Counted from the stretch's first letter, positions 1 through 7,754 are shown. The stretch is 53,035 nucleotides of DNA from Planctomycetota bacterium (GCA_022563885.1 JADFMM010000008.1:1-53035), one strand, 5' to 3'. A program made the numbers and translations. The notes: generated by a model from the letters alone, not told the origin.

Positions 1-35
1 ATGCTCTTCATGGTCGTACGTTTGAGTCTTTCGTC

Positions 36-49
36 TCACGGGTCACGGG
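36..49. repeat. Two tandem heptamers (TCACGGG)
   Basis: Two perfect copies of TCACGGG in tandem, just left of the inverted-repeat element at 62. Too short to mean much alone, but it has the same 7-bp period as the longer heptamer islands at 3929, 12670, 32052 and 40943. Confidence 0.4.
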
Positions 50-61
50 GTCTGCATCTTA

Positions 62-239
62 GGGATCGGCAAGAAATAAATGGGACATTTTGGGGTTCAA
101 GTGTGCCGTAGATTTGGTCGCGCCGATTGAGCCAAACCGGAGGTGTAGTGGGCTACAGTGAGGAATTGGCGATTGAGAAGCGGCCAAAGATGCGGTGCAA
201 TTGGGCATCCAAAAGTTTAAGTTATTTCTTGCCGGTTCC
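62..239. repeat. MITE-like element, copy 1 (178 bp)
   Basis: The ends are imperfect inverted repeats: GGGATCGGCAAGAAATAA on the left (62-79) and TTATTTCTTGCCGGTTCC on the right (222-239), pairing at 16 of 18 positions. TTA lies directly outside both ends (59-61 and 240-242), which looks like a 3-bp target duplication. The inner module from about 170 (CGATTGAGAAGCG, then GTGCAATTGGGCAT) recurs in the copy at 25601, and its right part recurs in the copy at 1190. No open frame in it looks like a transposase, so if it is mobile it must be mobilised in trans. Confidence 0.6.
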
Positions 240-241
240 TT

Positions 242-367
242 ACTCTTCTATCACAACGGCTCGATTATACGCCCAATGGAGGCGCCGTCCAGTCCTACGA
301 AGTCCTCCCCAAGACCGCGCAACTCGGCCAGTATCTCACCGACGAGTACTATGTGCTGCCCTGGTAA
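242..367 (+). pseudogene. Possible 3' remnant of a disrupted gene
   Basis: One frame immediately right of the element at 62-239 reads as plausible protein and ends at TAA 365-367; the tail includes NGGAVQSYEVLPKT and ends in DEYYVLPW. It has no start codon. A simple reading is that it is the C-terminus of a gene split by the repeat element, but no matching N-terminal part can be recognised at 1-61. I do not know the family. Confidence 0.2.
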
Positions 368-550
368 ACAGTTCAATTCCTTGGCACAGGGCGTATGGAA
401 TGCGGATCGCCGTGCGGCGGGTCAAGAACCAGTGTGTATGGATGTCTCCTTTGGGACGTGGCGAGGGACCTCTTCGGGACCCTCACTATATGGCCGCCGG
501 TGGTTGTAGTCCCAGACTGGACACAGTCCCCCTACGGCGGTAAAGTTCCC
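368..550. other. Gene-free stretch
   Basis: Several short overlapping frames exist here, but none has a ribosome-binding site or a recognisable protein pattern. I see no RNA gene. The stretch leads to the palindrome at 551-576 and then the VOC gene. Confidence 0.4.
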
Positions 551-576
551 AAACTCGATTCAAATGAATCGAGTTT
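551..576. promoter_or_regulatory. Perfect palindrome upstream of the VOC gene
   Basis: AAACTCGATTCA and TGAATCGAGTTT form 12-bp arms around a 2-base centre. It lies 65 bases before the VOC start codon. It could be a dimeric repressor operator or a hairpin; there is no T tract after it, which argues against a rho-independent terminator. Confidence 0.4.
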
Positions 577-641
577 GTTGCATTAATGATTTGAATCCGC
601 CGTGGCAATTGTCCTGCTTGGGCAGAAGGAGACTCACCGCC

Positions 642-1031
642 ATGAAGATAGAACATGTTGCACTCAATGTGGCGCAGCCCGTGGCGATGGCGGCTTGGTA
701 TGTCGAACACCTGGGCATGCGGGCCGTCCGCAGCATGGACACCGAACCCTATACGCATTTTCTGGCAGATAGCGGTGGGACCGTTATGGTTGAGATCTAC
801 ACGAATCCGCCCGATCGGGTGCCCGACTATGCGGGAATGGATCCCCTGTTGCTGCATCTGGCCTTTGTCAGTGACAGCCCGGAGGTTGACAAGCGTGCCC
901 TGCTGGCGGCCGGTGCCACGCTCGTCGAAGAGGTCCACGCTGAAGATGGGTCACACCTGGTGATGCTCCGAGATCCGTGGGGTTTGCCCATCCAGCTCTG
1001 TAGGCGGGGGATACCGATGATACTCTCATGA
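642..1031 (+). CDS. VOC-superfamily (glyoxalase/dioxygenase fold) protein
   Basis: A 129-residue single-module protein of the vicinal oxygen chelate fold. Seen: the opening KIEHVALNV strand with a potential metal-binding His5, a central LLLHLAFV strand with a second His, and the closing RDPWGLPIQLC strand, where the usual final Glu ligand position is Gln or absent. The start at 642 is chosen because AGAAGGAG lies about 10 bases upstream at 624-631; longer reading would run into the palindrome at 551-576. Family members include glyoxalase I, fosfomycin-resistance enzymes and ring-cleavage dioxygenases, and the substrate cannot be read from sequence. It is a single gene with no operon partner. 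The incomplete ligand set leaves open whether it binds metal at all. Confidence 0.8.
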   Translation: MKIEHVALNVAQPVAMAAWYVEHLGMRAVRSMDTEPYTHFLADSGGTVMVEIYTNPPDRVPDYAGMDPLLLHLAFVSDSPEVDKRALLAAGATLVEEVHAEDGSHLVMLRDPWGLPIQLCRRGIPMILS

Positions 1032-1189
1032 CGGTCCCTTGCCACGCGCAGCACTCTATGTGAGCGAGCCAGAGGAAAGGAAAGTCCAGTGGAAATACGC
1101 TATGTTAAGGATGAGTCGTTGAATTGAGCGGCGTCACCTTCTCGGGCTGCAAAGTTCAGCTTGACTAATCTGCCGGGTCCTCGACAATA

Positions 1190-1255
1190 GGGATCGTCAA
1201 GGAATAAGTTGTGCAATTGGGCATTCAAATGTGGAAGTTATTTCTTGACGGTTCC
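1190..1255. repeat. MITE-like element, copy 2 (66 bp)
   Basis: Left end GGGATCGTCAAGGAATAA (1190-1207) and right end TTATTTCTTGACGGTTCC (1238-1255) are imperfect inverted repeats, flanked on both sides by ATA (1187-1189, 1256-1258). The 30-bp interior contains GTGCAATTGGGCATTC, shared with the copies at 62 and 25601, so this looks like an internal-deletion form. The rest of the gap 1032-1400 shows no gene. The right end carries an outward TTGACG that could serve as a -35 box, but no good -10 follows. Confidence 0.6.
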
Positions 1256-1400
1256 ATAGGGCCTCTGCCTCTCCCAAAAGCGTGAGTTCACGGCCGAGCA
1301 GAGAAAAACAACGGCAACTGGGAGCGATGCCATGGTGTCCTTTTCGGATCGACCAAGCGGCAGAGACTCTTCTTTACTACGCCGACATTGAGACCGAGGT

Positions 1401-2012
1401 ATGAAATCAAACCGAACGCCTTTTTGGCTCATGGCCGGCTTGGCCCTCCTGGCGGGTTGCTCCCGTCCAGAAGTAGACCTGGGTGTGGAGTTGAGTCCCA
1501 ATGCCTACACGGTCTCGGTCAAGATTCTGGAGTATAGCGAAAAGGTAGGGGCCCTGCTCCGCGATTCGAGCGAAAAGACCATTGCCAAGGTCATGGGCCA
1601 CGAAGGGACCCTCGTCACCACCCTGCCCACCGTCCACCTGCTGCCCGGAGAGAGCCGGGAGGTGGACCGGCGGAAGGAGCATCCCTTCCTCGTGGACAGC
1701 GACACCATGCCGAATCGCTATCAGAATTTTACCACCGGAGAATACCTCCGCGTGATGCTGACGCTGATGCCCAGCGGCGCGCCCGCACTGGCCATCCACT
1801 TGGATGCGCCCAAGGTCGTCGGCTGGGAGGACGTCTTGGGCCCCGGGGGAATGACCTATATATACCCGCAATGTCAGACGATCCTCGTCCATTCCACGCT
1901 GTCACCGCGCTGGAGTACCTGGCAGATTGTGGACCAGAACGCCGAAGCGGCGGTGGTGGTCCGCATCGATCGACCCACATTGAGCCCTCTTCTCTCGGGG
2001 CAAGACAGATGA
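1401..2012 (+). CDS. Predicted lipoprotein of unknown function
   Basis: A 203-residue protein with a classical lipoprotein signal: KSNR, then hydrophobic FWLMAGLALLAG followed by Cys20 (lipobox LLAGC). It should therefore be lipid-anchored and face the periplasm. The mature part has no motif I recognise; it is rich in beta-type segments and lacks further transmembrane helices. GAGG sits a few bases before the ATG. Its last bases overlap the next gene as ATGA (ATG 2009-2011, TGA 2010-2012), so translation of the patatin-like protein is probably coupled to it. A role in envelope lipid handling with its partner is only inferred from that pairing. Confidence 0.7.
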   Translation: MKSNRTPFWLMAGLALLAGCSRPEVDLGVELSPNAYTVSVKILEYSEKVGALLRDSSEKTIAKVMGHEGTLVTTLPTVHLLPGESREVDRRKEHPFLVDSDTMPNRYQNFTTGEYLRVMLTLMPSGAPALAIHLDAPKVVGWEDVLGPGGMTYIYPQCQTILVHSTLSPRWSTWQIVDQNAEAAVVVRIDRPTLSPLLSGQDR

Positions 2013-2836
2013 AGAAAATTGGATTGGCATTAGGCGGGGGCGGCGCAAAGGGCTTGGCCCATATCCCCGTGCTCCAGGTCTTCGATGACCTCAACGTTCG
2101 TCCTCACTGCATCACCGGTACCAGCATCGGCGCGGTCATTGGGGCGCTCTACGCCGCAGGCCTGACGGGCAGACAAATCCGCGAGCGCGTTCAGCAGATG
2201 GTCATCAACAGGGGAGACTCTTTCAAACAGGTCCTGAAGAAGAAAGAGGCCTTTAAGACGCTCGAGTTTTTTGACTGGAGCTTTAAGACCACCGGCCTCT
2301 TCAAAGGCGACAAATTTCTGGAGTTTCTCTTTGAGTCCATGGGCGTGGCTCGATTCGAGGACCTGGAGATCCCACTCAGCATCGTCACCAGTGATTTTTG
2401 GACCGCGGAAGAGATCGTGTTGACCTCTGGTGAGTTGCTACCGGCCGTCAAGGCCAGCATGGGATTGCCGGGGCTCTTCACGCCGGTTGAGCGCGATGGC
2501 CGTGTCTTGGTCGACGGCGGTGGCGTCAATCCGCTGCCCCATGATCTGTTGCAGGGATGCGACCTCATCGTCGCGATCGACGTGCTGGGCTCTCGGACCC
2601 GGAAGAAGGACAAGGTCCCCAACATCTTTCGGGCCGTCGTAGGCATGTTCAACGTCATGCAGCACACCATCGTCGAACAGAGGCTTAAACTCAGTCCGCC
2701 CGACATCTACATCAAGCCGGATATCCAGGGAGTCGACATGCTGGAGTTTCACAAGGCAGACAGGATCTTCGAACAGGCCGAACCAGCCTGTCTGGATCTG
2801 CGGCGGCAACTGGAAGAGTGCGTGTTGGTTGGATAG
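2009..2836 (+). CDS. Patatin-like phospholipase / lipid hydrolase
   Basis: A 275-residue patatin-fold serine hydrolase of the RssA/YlbK-like short class. Seen: the glycine-rich oxyanion loop GGGGAKG (9-15), the nucleophile elbow GTSIG (Ser39 at 37-41), and the catalytic Asp in VDGGG (Asp169). All three hallmarks of the Ser-Asp dyad are intact. The start at 2009 is preferred over upstream in-frame codons because it overlaps the stop of the lipoprotein gene (ATGA) and puts the conserved KKIGLALGGGG strand at the N-terminus. No signal peptide is visible, so it is probably cytoplasmic or peripheral on the inner membrane. Family members hydrolyse phospholipids or acyl esters; the exact substrate is unknown. 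Confidence 0.88.
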   Translation: MKKIGLALGGGGAKGLAHIPVLQVFDDLNVRPHCITGTSIGAVIGALYAAGLTGRQIRERVQQMVINRGDSFKQVLKKKEAFKTLEFFDWSFKTTGLFKGDKFLEFLFESMGVARFEDLEIPLSIVTSDFWTAEEIVLTSGELLPAVKASMGLPGLFTPVERDGRVLVDGGGVNPLPHDLLQGCDLIVAIDVLGSRTRKKDKVPNIFRAVVGMFNVMQHTIVEQRLKLSPPDIYIKPDIQGVDMLEFHKADRIFEQAEPACLDLRRQLEECVLVG

Positions 2837-2947
2837 CGACTGGAACCGTCAGACGTCGCTAGGACGGGCTTGCATCTGCTCCTCTCTGAGGTATATTTGG
2901 GAGTAGCGTCCTGGGCTAGATGACTAATTATGACAAGGAGAATTGAG

Positions 2948-3412
2948 ATGAGTGCACGATTTGTTTTGCCGGCCCTGCTGAGCTTCCTGCTTCTCGCGGG
3001 CTGTACCAAGAAGGAGACAGAAACAGGGGCCAAAGAGAGCGAATCTTCCGGAGAGGCCGAAATCGTCGCAGACGTCAAGGAAAGTCTGAAAACCGAGGTC
3101 GAGGTGATTAGCTTGACCGACGAAAACTTTCAGGCGGCAATCAGTGAGGGCTTGGTGCTGGTTGATTTTTGGGCCACGTGGTGTGGTCCCTGCCAGATTC
3201 AGGGTCCGATTGTGGAGGAGTTAGCCGGTCAGGTGAAGGGGGTGGCCAAAATTGTCAAACTCGATGTGGACAAAGCGCCGGTCACGTCAGCTAAATACGG
3301 GATTGAGAACATTCCGACGCTCATGCTCTTCAAGGACGGTAAGCAGATCGAGCAATTCGTCGGTGTCACCAAGGGCAAGGAACTTCTGGCGGCTATCAAC
3401 GCTGCAAAATGA
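2948..3412 (+). CDS. Lipid-anchored thioredoxin-family protein
   Basis: 154 residues. The N-terminus is a lipoprotein signal (FLLLAG before Cys19), followed by a charged Glu/Lys-rich linker (20-50) and a complete thioredoxin domain with DFWATWCGPC (active-site Cys79 and Cys82) and the cis-Pro loop NIPTLMLF. The start at 2948 is supported by AAGGAG at 2935-2940 with 7-base spacing; an in-frame ATG at 2930 lies upstream of that site. The domain is a true Trx type (WCGPC) rather than a TlpA/ResA type, but placed in the periplasm by its lipid anchor. A role in periplasmic disulfide reduction is inferred; its electron donor is not encoded nearby. Confidence 0.88.
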   Translation: MSARFVLPALLSFLLLAGCTKKETETGAKESESSGEAEIVADVKESLKTEVEVISLTDENFQAAISEGLVLVDFWATWCGPCQIQGPIVEELAGQVKGVAKIVKLDVDKAPVTSAKYGIENIPTLMLFKDGKQIEQFVGVTKGKELLAAINAAK

Positions 3413-3479
3413 TAGAGTCGGCACCGCTCTGTTTCCCGTTCGCCCTTGCCGTTCCCTCGACACCGTTACAGAGCAAACG

Positions 3480-3929
3480 ATGACTGAGAAGCAGCGATTT
3501 ATGTTCCCCATCTTGATCGCCTTGACCATGCTTTTCGTTTTGCTCGGTCAGCTGGTCACCCAGTGGTATATGTTTCGCTACCGCCTTTACGACAGTCAGA
3601 ATCTGGTCTTGAATCCGCAACACTATCAAGCCACCATACTCACGGCGGACGAGTTTGCCCAACTGGCCGATCCCAACATCCGGACGGTGGTCCTGGCGGC
3701 CGGTGAGGTCACACTGTCCAAGCCAGACCTTGCGGACTGGGAAAGCCGTAATCTACCGGCCTATCAATCGGTGTATGACGGCCGCTACTATCTCAAGCTC
3801 ACGACCAAGGGGACGGCTCATATCTTGCCCTATTTCTGGTCCTTTTTCCCACAGATCTTTTTTTTCGGATTGGCGGCATTTCTGGTGCTCTTAATCCAAG
3901 CCGTCAAACAGGCGCGTCAGAAGAGTTAG
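3480..3929 (+). CDS. Small inner-membrane protein of unknown function
   Basis: 149 residues with one transmembrane helix near the N-terminus (about 8-30, PILIALTMLFVLLGQLV) and a second near the C-terminus (about 118-140, PQIFFFGLAAFLVLLIQ), joined by a soluble loop of about 85 residues. I recognise no domain. It starts 67 bases after the thioredoxin gene and could be co-transcribed with it, which would suggest an envelope role, but nothing confirms this. No strong ribosome-binding site precedes the ATG. Its stop codon abuts the heptamer array. Confidence 0.6.
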   Translation: MTEKQRFMFPILIALTMLFVLLGQLVTQWYMFRYRLYDSQNLVLNPQHYQATILTADEFAQLADPNIRTVVLAAGEVTLSKPDLADWESRNLPAYQSVYDGRYYLKLTTKGTAHILPYFWSFFPQIFFFGLAAFLVLLIQAVKQARQKS

Positions 3930-3991
3930 GACTGGGGACTGAGGGCCGACTACGGGCTACCGATTACTGATTACTGATTACTGATTACTGT
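3929..3991. repeat. Degenerate tandem heptamer array (nine units)
   Basis: Read in steps of seven from 3929: GGACTGG, GGACTGA, GGGCCGA, CTACGGG, CTACCGA, then TTACTGA three times and TTACTGT. The words CTACCGA and TTACTGA (or their complements) recur in the arrays at 12670 and 32052. Such intergenic heptamers recall the short tandemly repeated repetitive (STRR) sequences of heterocystous cyanobacteria; homology is not implied. Confidence 0.75.
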
Positions 3992-4011
3992 CGTTCCACA
4001 TCGCAACGCAC

Positions 4012-4252
4012 ATGAGCATGGCGACAAGCTACGACTGCCCTGGGGCCGCTACGGTTTTGGCTGGACCATTCTTTGCGATTCACGTATGACTTATGGGGTC
4101 GTGGTCAGTGGGTCTTGCTGGTCGGACAGTGCATTCGGCTTTACAGCGTTGAGACGGGAGGGCTGGTTGTGCTCGTCCCTACGGAACGCTGGCCGCGACT
4201 CTCTTTTCAAGGAACGGACGGTGACCGAGAGCGCAAAAAATTAGGGCTGTAA
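4012..4252 (+). pseudogene. Possible frameshifted remnant of a small protein gene
   Basis: One frame ending at TAA 4250-4252 reads as convincing protein for about 60 residues, including RFTYDLWGRGQWVLLVG, then LVVLVPTERWPRLSF, and a charged tail ending KKLGL. It has no ATG; the nearest in-frame candidates are TTG 4073 and CTG 4040, and a TGA lies at the upstream limit. The ATG at 4012 opens a different frame. This fits a decayed gene with an indel, or a gene using a rare start. The tail vaguely recalls small bacterial PH-like domains, but I cannot assign it. A hairpin at 4243-4270 directly follows. Confidence 0.3.
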
Positions 4253-4270
4253 GCGTCAGCCTACAGCCCT
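4243..4270 (+). terminator. Candidate hairpin terminator
   Basis: AGGGCTGTA (4243-4251) pairs perfectly with TACAGCCCT (4262-4270) around a 10-base loop. An A-rich run lies upstream and only TTT follows on the plus strand before a run of G. It would end transcription from the upstream frame (stop at 4252) or, read from the other strand with its T-rich flank, transcription coming leftward. Confidence 0.4.
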
Positions 4271-4689
4271 TTGGGGGGGGGAATGTATCGTTCACGTCGC
4301 TTTCAGGTTACCCCGCCACCCAAATGTGACAAGCATGGACTTCCCCACCCAAGTGCCCAAGTCAGAACACGCTGCTTAGACAGAACCGAACTACAAAGAA
4401 AAGAAGATGTGCTGTATGTTACGCTTTTCAATCCGAACCCCCATCAGTACTCATTCAATACGTCTCGCTAGGAAGGCCTCATCACCTGTTCCCCGCAAGG
4501 GCCTTCGCGATCGACACTATCGACAAGATGCATTGTACCGAGTTACGGCCGCGAATTCAAGAAATGCAGGCTCCGCCGGTCAAAAAGAATCGAAAGGGGA
4601 CAGGAAGGCTCATGGCAGCATTCTGATAGCGACTATTATCAGTCGCTCTACGTTTTGCTCCCAGACTTTTTTCTGTCCGTCGGCGGAGC
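4271..4689. other. Gene-free stretch
   Basis: It begins with a run of about nine G (around 4273-4281). Short frames here show no ribosome-binding site or family pattern. I see no RNA gene or repeat shared with the rest of the window. Confidence 0.4.
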
Positions 4690-4718
4690 TTGACATCGAG
4701 AGCCGATTCCTCGATAGT
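4690..4718 (+). promoter_or_regulatory. Sigma-70-type promoter candidate for mazG
   Basis: TTGACA (4690-4695), a 17-base spacer, and GATAGT (4713-4718). The -35 is consensus and the -10 matches four of six positions. It would start transcription about 50 bases before the mazG ATG. Confidence 0.45.
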
Positions 4719-4773
4719 CCAGAGCCGTTCCGGCGTCCAAGTATGAGGAGTCACTATTCACGGTAGAGGTGTC

Positions 4774-5562
4774 ATGTCGGACAAAGATTGGTTTCACGAA
4801 TTGTTCCGCATTGTCGCGCAGCTTCGTTCCGATAAAGGTTGTCCCTGGGATCGTCAGCAGACGCATAGCAGCCTAAAACGTTATCTGTTCGAGGAGGCGG
4901 CGGAGGTGTTGGATGCCATTGATGATGAGGATGACAGCGCGTTGGAAGAGGAATTGGGAGATGTGCTGCTGCAGATAGCCCTCCATGCGCAGATCGCGGC
5001 CGAAGAGGGAAGGTTCGATGCACAGGGCGTTGCAGAACGGATCTGCGACAAGATGATTCGTCGCCATCCCCACGTCTTCGGTGATGCCGTCGTGGCAGAC
5101 GCTGAGGGTGTTGTCACACAGTGGGAAGCGATCAAGAGGCAAGAGCGTCAGGCCAAGGCGACCCCGGGAGGCCCGCCGAGTGTGCTGGCAGGCGTCCCCA
5201 AACACCTGCCGGCGCTGCACCGCGCCTACAAGATCCAGAAGAAGGCGAGTCAGGTAGGCTTTGACTGGCCCGACGCGCAGGGCGTGCTGGCCAAGGTTGA
5301 GGAGGAGCTGGCGGAAGTCCGCCAAGCCCTGGCCGACCGAGATCAAGAGTCGATTGCCGAAGAGGTGGGCGATCTACTCTTTGCCATCACGAATCTAAGC
5401 CGTTTTCTGGGTTTTTTCCCTGAAGACCAGCTCCATGACAGTACCCGTAAATTTGAAAAACGATTCAGCGTCATGGAGCAACAACTCAGGGAAGGGGGCA
5501 AATCACCCGAGACCTGTTCGCTAGAGGAACTTGACACGCTGTGGCAGCGGACCAAGGGCTGA
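4774..5562 (+). CDS. mazG: Nucleoside triphosphate pyrophosphohydrolase MazG
   Basis: 262 residues, the normal length of full two-domain bacterial MazG. It hydrolyses NTPs and dNTPs to the monophosphate and pyrophosphate, helping to clear aberrant nucleotides. Both MazG helices-bundles are visible: the N-terminal one with GCPWDRQQTHSSL and EEAAEVLDAI followed by EEELGDVLLQ (Mg-binding ExxE/ExxD set), and the C-terminal one with KVEEELAEVRQAL and EEVGDLLFAI. The link WEAIKRQE and the segment SVLAGVPKHLPALHRAYKIQKKA are typical. AGAGGTG precedes the ATG. It stands alone, convergent with the VanZ-like gene across a hairpin at 5565-5597. Confidence 0.95.
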   Translation: MSDKDWFHELFRIVAQLRSDKGCPWDRQQTHSSLKRYLFEEAAEVLDAIDDEDDSALEEELGDVLLQIALHAQIAAEEGRFDAQGVAERICDKMIRRHPHVFGDAVVADAEGVVTQWEAIKRQERQAKATPGGPPSVLAGVPKHLPALHRAYKIQKKASQVGFDWPDAQGVLAKVEEELAEVRQALADRDQESIAEEVGDLLFAITNLSRFLGFFPEDQLHDSTRKFEKRFSVMEQQLREGGKSPETCSLEELDTLWQRTKG

Positions 5563-5564
5563 GA

Positions 5565-5597
5565 GAACGGCAAGACATAACTTACTTCTTGCCGATC
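5565..5597. repeat. Minimal hairpin form of the MITE-like family / bidirectional terminator
   Basis: GAACGGCAAGACATAA (5565-5580) and TTACTTCTTGCCGATC (5582-5597) are inverted repeats with a single base between them. The arms match the ends of the elements at 62, 1190 and 25601 (CGGCAAG...ATAA and TTNNTTCTTGCCG). It looks like two ends joined with no interior. It lies between the convergent stops of mazG and the VanZ-like gene, where it could act as a terminator for both. Confidence 0.5.
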
Positions 5598-5609
5598 CCA
5601 GAGGAAAGA

Positions 5610-6380
5610 TCAAGGCATCGTCGCAATCTGGTCGGGACGCTCAGGCGTGGGGGTGACTCGTCGCCTTATCGAAAGGATGATCAACGCCACGCCTAGTGTC
5701 ACGCCTATCCCCAGCAGGGAAAAGACGACGTCGGCTATCCCGAAATAGCGATCCAGCGCAAAGGATGCGGCTTTGACCGCTGTGAGTAAAAAGACCGGCA
5801 CGGCCACGCCGAGAATCAGCCAGTGACAGGCCTCTTCGGATCGATCCCTCTGGGCGGCCGTGCGCGATAGGTGAAAAAGCCAAAGGCCGGTGAAGGTTGA
5901 ATAAGCGATCAAGTGAAAGGCATTGTTGGTGATGGGAACGATCTGCGTGATATCGGCACGCGCACAATTTGCCGCGACGAAGATCGTCATGGAGCCGAGC
6001 AGCAGCGTGGCCGGCCAAAAGGGCAACCAAGAGAGAACGAACAGACTGGCCAAGGCACCGCAGAGATCCGCGAGAAAATCGCCCAGTTCACATTGACGTC
6101 CCACGTAAAACTGGAGCCACTCGTCAATCACGCCATACCACACCACGACGGCCAAGATCAGCCACACGTTGAACCTTCGCCAGTTGACCTTGTGGTAGGG
6201 ATGGACGGCACCCCAGCAGAGGAAGACCAAGGAGAAATAGGCCACAAAGTGCAAGCCCTTGTCGTTGATGTCGAGTTCATCGATGACCTCCGGCATGGGG
6301 ATGTGAGTCACCACGAAAAGGGCGGGCCAGTAGATGACGATTGAGAGGATCGCCAGTTTTCTTCTGAGCAGATGGGCCAT
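5610..6380 (-). CDS. VanZ-like family membrane protein
   Basis: 256 residues with about seven transmembrane segments. The VanZ hallmarks are visible: the early DKGLHFVAYFSLVFL helix, then IDEWLQFYVGRQCELGDFLAD, with the conserved Asp-Glu...Gln...Arg...Asp set. A second partial copy of the pattern occurs in NNAFHLIAYSTFTGLW, so it may be a duplicated or extended VanZ. I chose ATG 6380 because the only longer start is a GTG at 6428 with no ribosome-binding site; AGGGAC precedes the chosen ATG. The family includes the teicoplanin-resistance protein VanZ, but most members have unknown function, so no resistance role is claimed. Confidence 0.8.
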   Translation of the reverse strand: MAHLLRRKLAILSIVIYWPALFVVTHIPMPEVIDELDINDKGLHFVAYFSLVFLCWGAVHPYHKVNWRRFNVWLILAVVVWYGVIDEWLQFYVGRQCELGDFLADLCGALASLFVLSWLPFWPATLLLGSMTIFVAANCARADITQIVPITNNAFHLIAYSTFTGLWLFHLSRTAAQRDRSEEACHWLILGVAVPVFLLTAVKAASFALDRYFGIADVVFSLLGIGVTLGVALIILSIRRRVTPTPERPDQIATMP

Positions 6381-6548
6381 GTCCCTGTGGTCGGCACTTG
6401 GGGCCACGGCCTTGAGCGGGAGCAACACGACGGCGGGGGAAAAATCAACGCACCGTGCAGCAGTGGCCGTGGGGATAGACCGATATTATCTCGCTAGATG
6501 ATGCGAAGAGCTGCGCTAGATGTTGAAACGCGTTTGTTTTGACAGCGT

Positions 6549-7379
6549 CTAGAAGCGAAACTTCGCGCCGACGGTGGCCCACAGTTCATCGCTACCGTGA
6601 ACGCTCCTGTCCAGCGTGATCTGATAGTTGACCGCAGGCGTTAGGACGATGTTGGCGGGCAGAACGAGATCGGTAGCCGCACCCACCACGAAGTTGCTCC
6701 AGTCGTGGTCGACCGCACCGCCGCCACCGAGGTTGGCGACCAGATTGACGCCATCGTTGTAGATCAACTCGGAGTGGAGCCGGATCGTCTGCTCTGGCGT
6801 ATCCAAGGAGTAACCGGGGATCTCGAACTCGTAGTTCAGCATCAGAATGTGCAGGAAGCCCGACACGCCTCCGCCGACGGTCGATCCGCCGGCCGTACTA
6901 CTCTGTGGCCACATCTTGATCAGAGCATAGGCAGGGACCAACTTGGGCCCACCCGCCACGTTTGGCAGGGACACAATCGCATGGAATTCGTGCATGTCTG
7001 CCGTTTCATTGGTCCTATCGGGATAGTTGTAGTAGGTGTATCCGAGACGGTAATCGACGGTGGCCGGGGAATCCGGGTTGAGGCTACCTTCGTAATAGGG
7101 GTTGTAGTCCCAGCGTTCGTCATCTTCGAATCCACTGGTATTGGCCCGATGGACATCCACACTCATACCCAGGCCCGTGCCGGGGAGAGTGACATCTGCC
7201 GTCACCTGCATGGCGCTCTTGTTGGGGAACACGTCGAACCCTCGCCACATGTAGAGGCTCTGGTAGGTCATTTCAATGGACCCATTAATAGCGTTGCCGC
7301 CGTCCATCATCGGCTGAGCTGACGCCATTGAAACCAACGCGCTCAAAATGGTCACTAGAGGTACAAGTCCTTTTTTCAT
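6549..7379 (-). CDS. Outer-membrane beta-barrel protein, TorF-like porin
   Basis: 276 residues. The N-terminus MKKGLVPLVTILSALVSMASA is a Sec signal peptide cut before QPM. The mature chain is made of alternating amphipathic strands with many Tyr and Trp and ends in KFRF, the terminal Phe being the usual recognition signal for outer-membrane assembly. The early SLYMWRGFDVF recalls the YxWRG pattern of TorF putative porins. The start at 7379 is preferred to the ATG at 7397 because AGGAAA lies about 9 bases upstream of it and the signal peptide begins there. A promoter with an operator-like palindrome lies upstream at 7424-7452. The transported solute is unknown. Confidence 0.75.
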   Translation of the reverse strand: MKKGLVPLVTILSALVSMASAQPMMDGGNAINGSIEMTYQSLYMWRGFDVFPNKSAMQVTADVTLPGTGLGMSVDVHRANTSGFEDDERWDYNPYYEGSLNPDSPATVDYRLGYTYYNYPDRTNETADMHEFHAIVSLPNVAGGPKLVPAYALIKMWPQSSTAGGSTVGGGVSGFLHILMLNYEFEIPGYSLDTPEQTIRLHSELIYNDGVNLVANLGGGGAVDHDWSNFVVGAATDLVLPANIVLTPAVNYQITLDRSVHGSDELWATVGAKFRF

Positions 7380-7423
7380 AGCCGGTTTTCCTTTCAACTG
7401 AGTCCAGTATAAGCGAGGGACCG

Positions 7424-7452
7424 ATCATACGAATTCCAGTACTGGAAATCAA
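7424..7452 (-). promoter_or_regulatory. Promoter with embedded palindrome, driving the porin gene
   Basis: On the minus strand: TTGATT (7447-7452), 17-base spacer, TATGAT (7424-7429). The spacer contains the perfect 14-bp palindrome TTCCAGTACTGGAA (7434-7447), so a dimeric regulator bound there would cover the polymerase site. The start codon follows about 40 bases downstream of the expected start site. Confidence 0.55.
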
Positions 7453-7754
7453 CATCTTAAACAGATTGTCCGAAGTTCTGTTTGGTTTTCCAAAAAAAAT
7501 GGCCCGGTGACAACCGTCACAAGGCTATTATCAATACTGAAAATGGACTCATCAGAAAACTCCTAAGGGTATATTGCCCTCTCTTCCGTTTTTATCTATT
7601 CTTCCTTTTCCTCTTTGCCTATCTTTCCGTCAAAGAGATATTGACCGACCTGGAGTTGCATTCTTAGGGTGCGGGCCTTCGAACTCTGCATCACGGTCAC
7701 AACCAAAGGGTAGAGCTTCAGGGCGATCCCTCATTGCCTTCGTCGCATGAGTTC
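7453..7754. other. Gene-free, AT-rich gap
   Basis: It holds a second small inverted repeat, GTGA-CAACC-GTCAC (7507-7520), upstream of the porin promoter, and a pyrimidine-rich run near 7575-7620. A short open frame with a Phe/Leu-rich stretch (7482-7667) has no ribosome-binding site and is not believed. Confidence 0.4.

Noticed and set aside
127-586. Several overlapping frames of 60-138 codons near the left edge
   Set aside because: They cross the repeat element and each other, with no start signals or motifs.
1245-1250. Outward promoter from the end of repeat copy 2 (TTGACG)
   Set aside because: No acceptable -10 box at 16-18 bases downstream.
4407-4766. 119-codon frame before mazG
   Set aside because: It crosses the mazG promoter, shows no protein character and has no ribosome-binding site.
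7482-7667. 61-codon Phe/Leu-rich frame
   Set aside because: AT-rich pyrimidine run gives hydrophobic codons by chance; no start signal.
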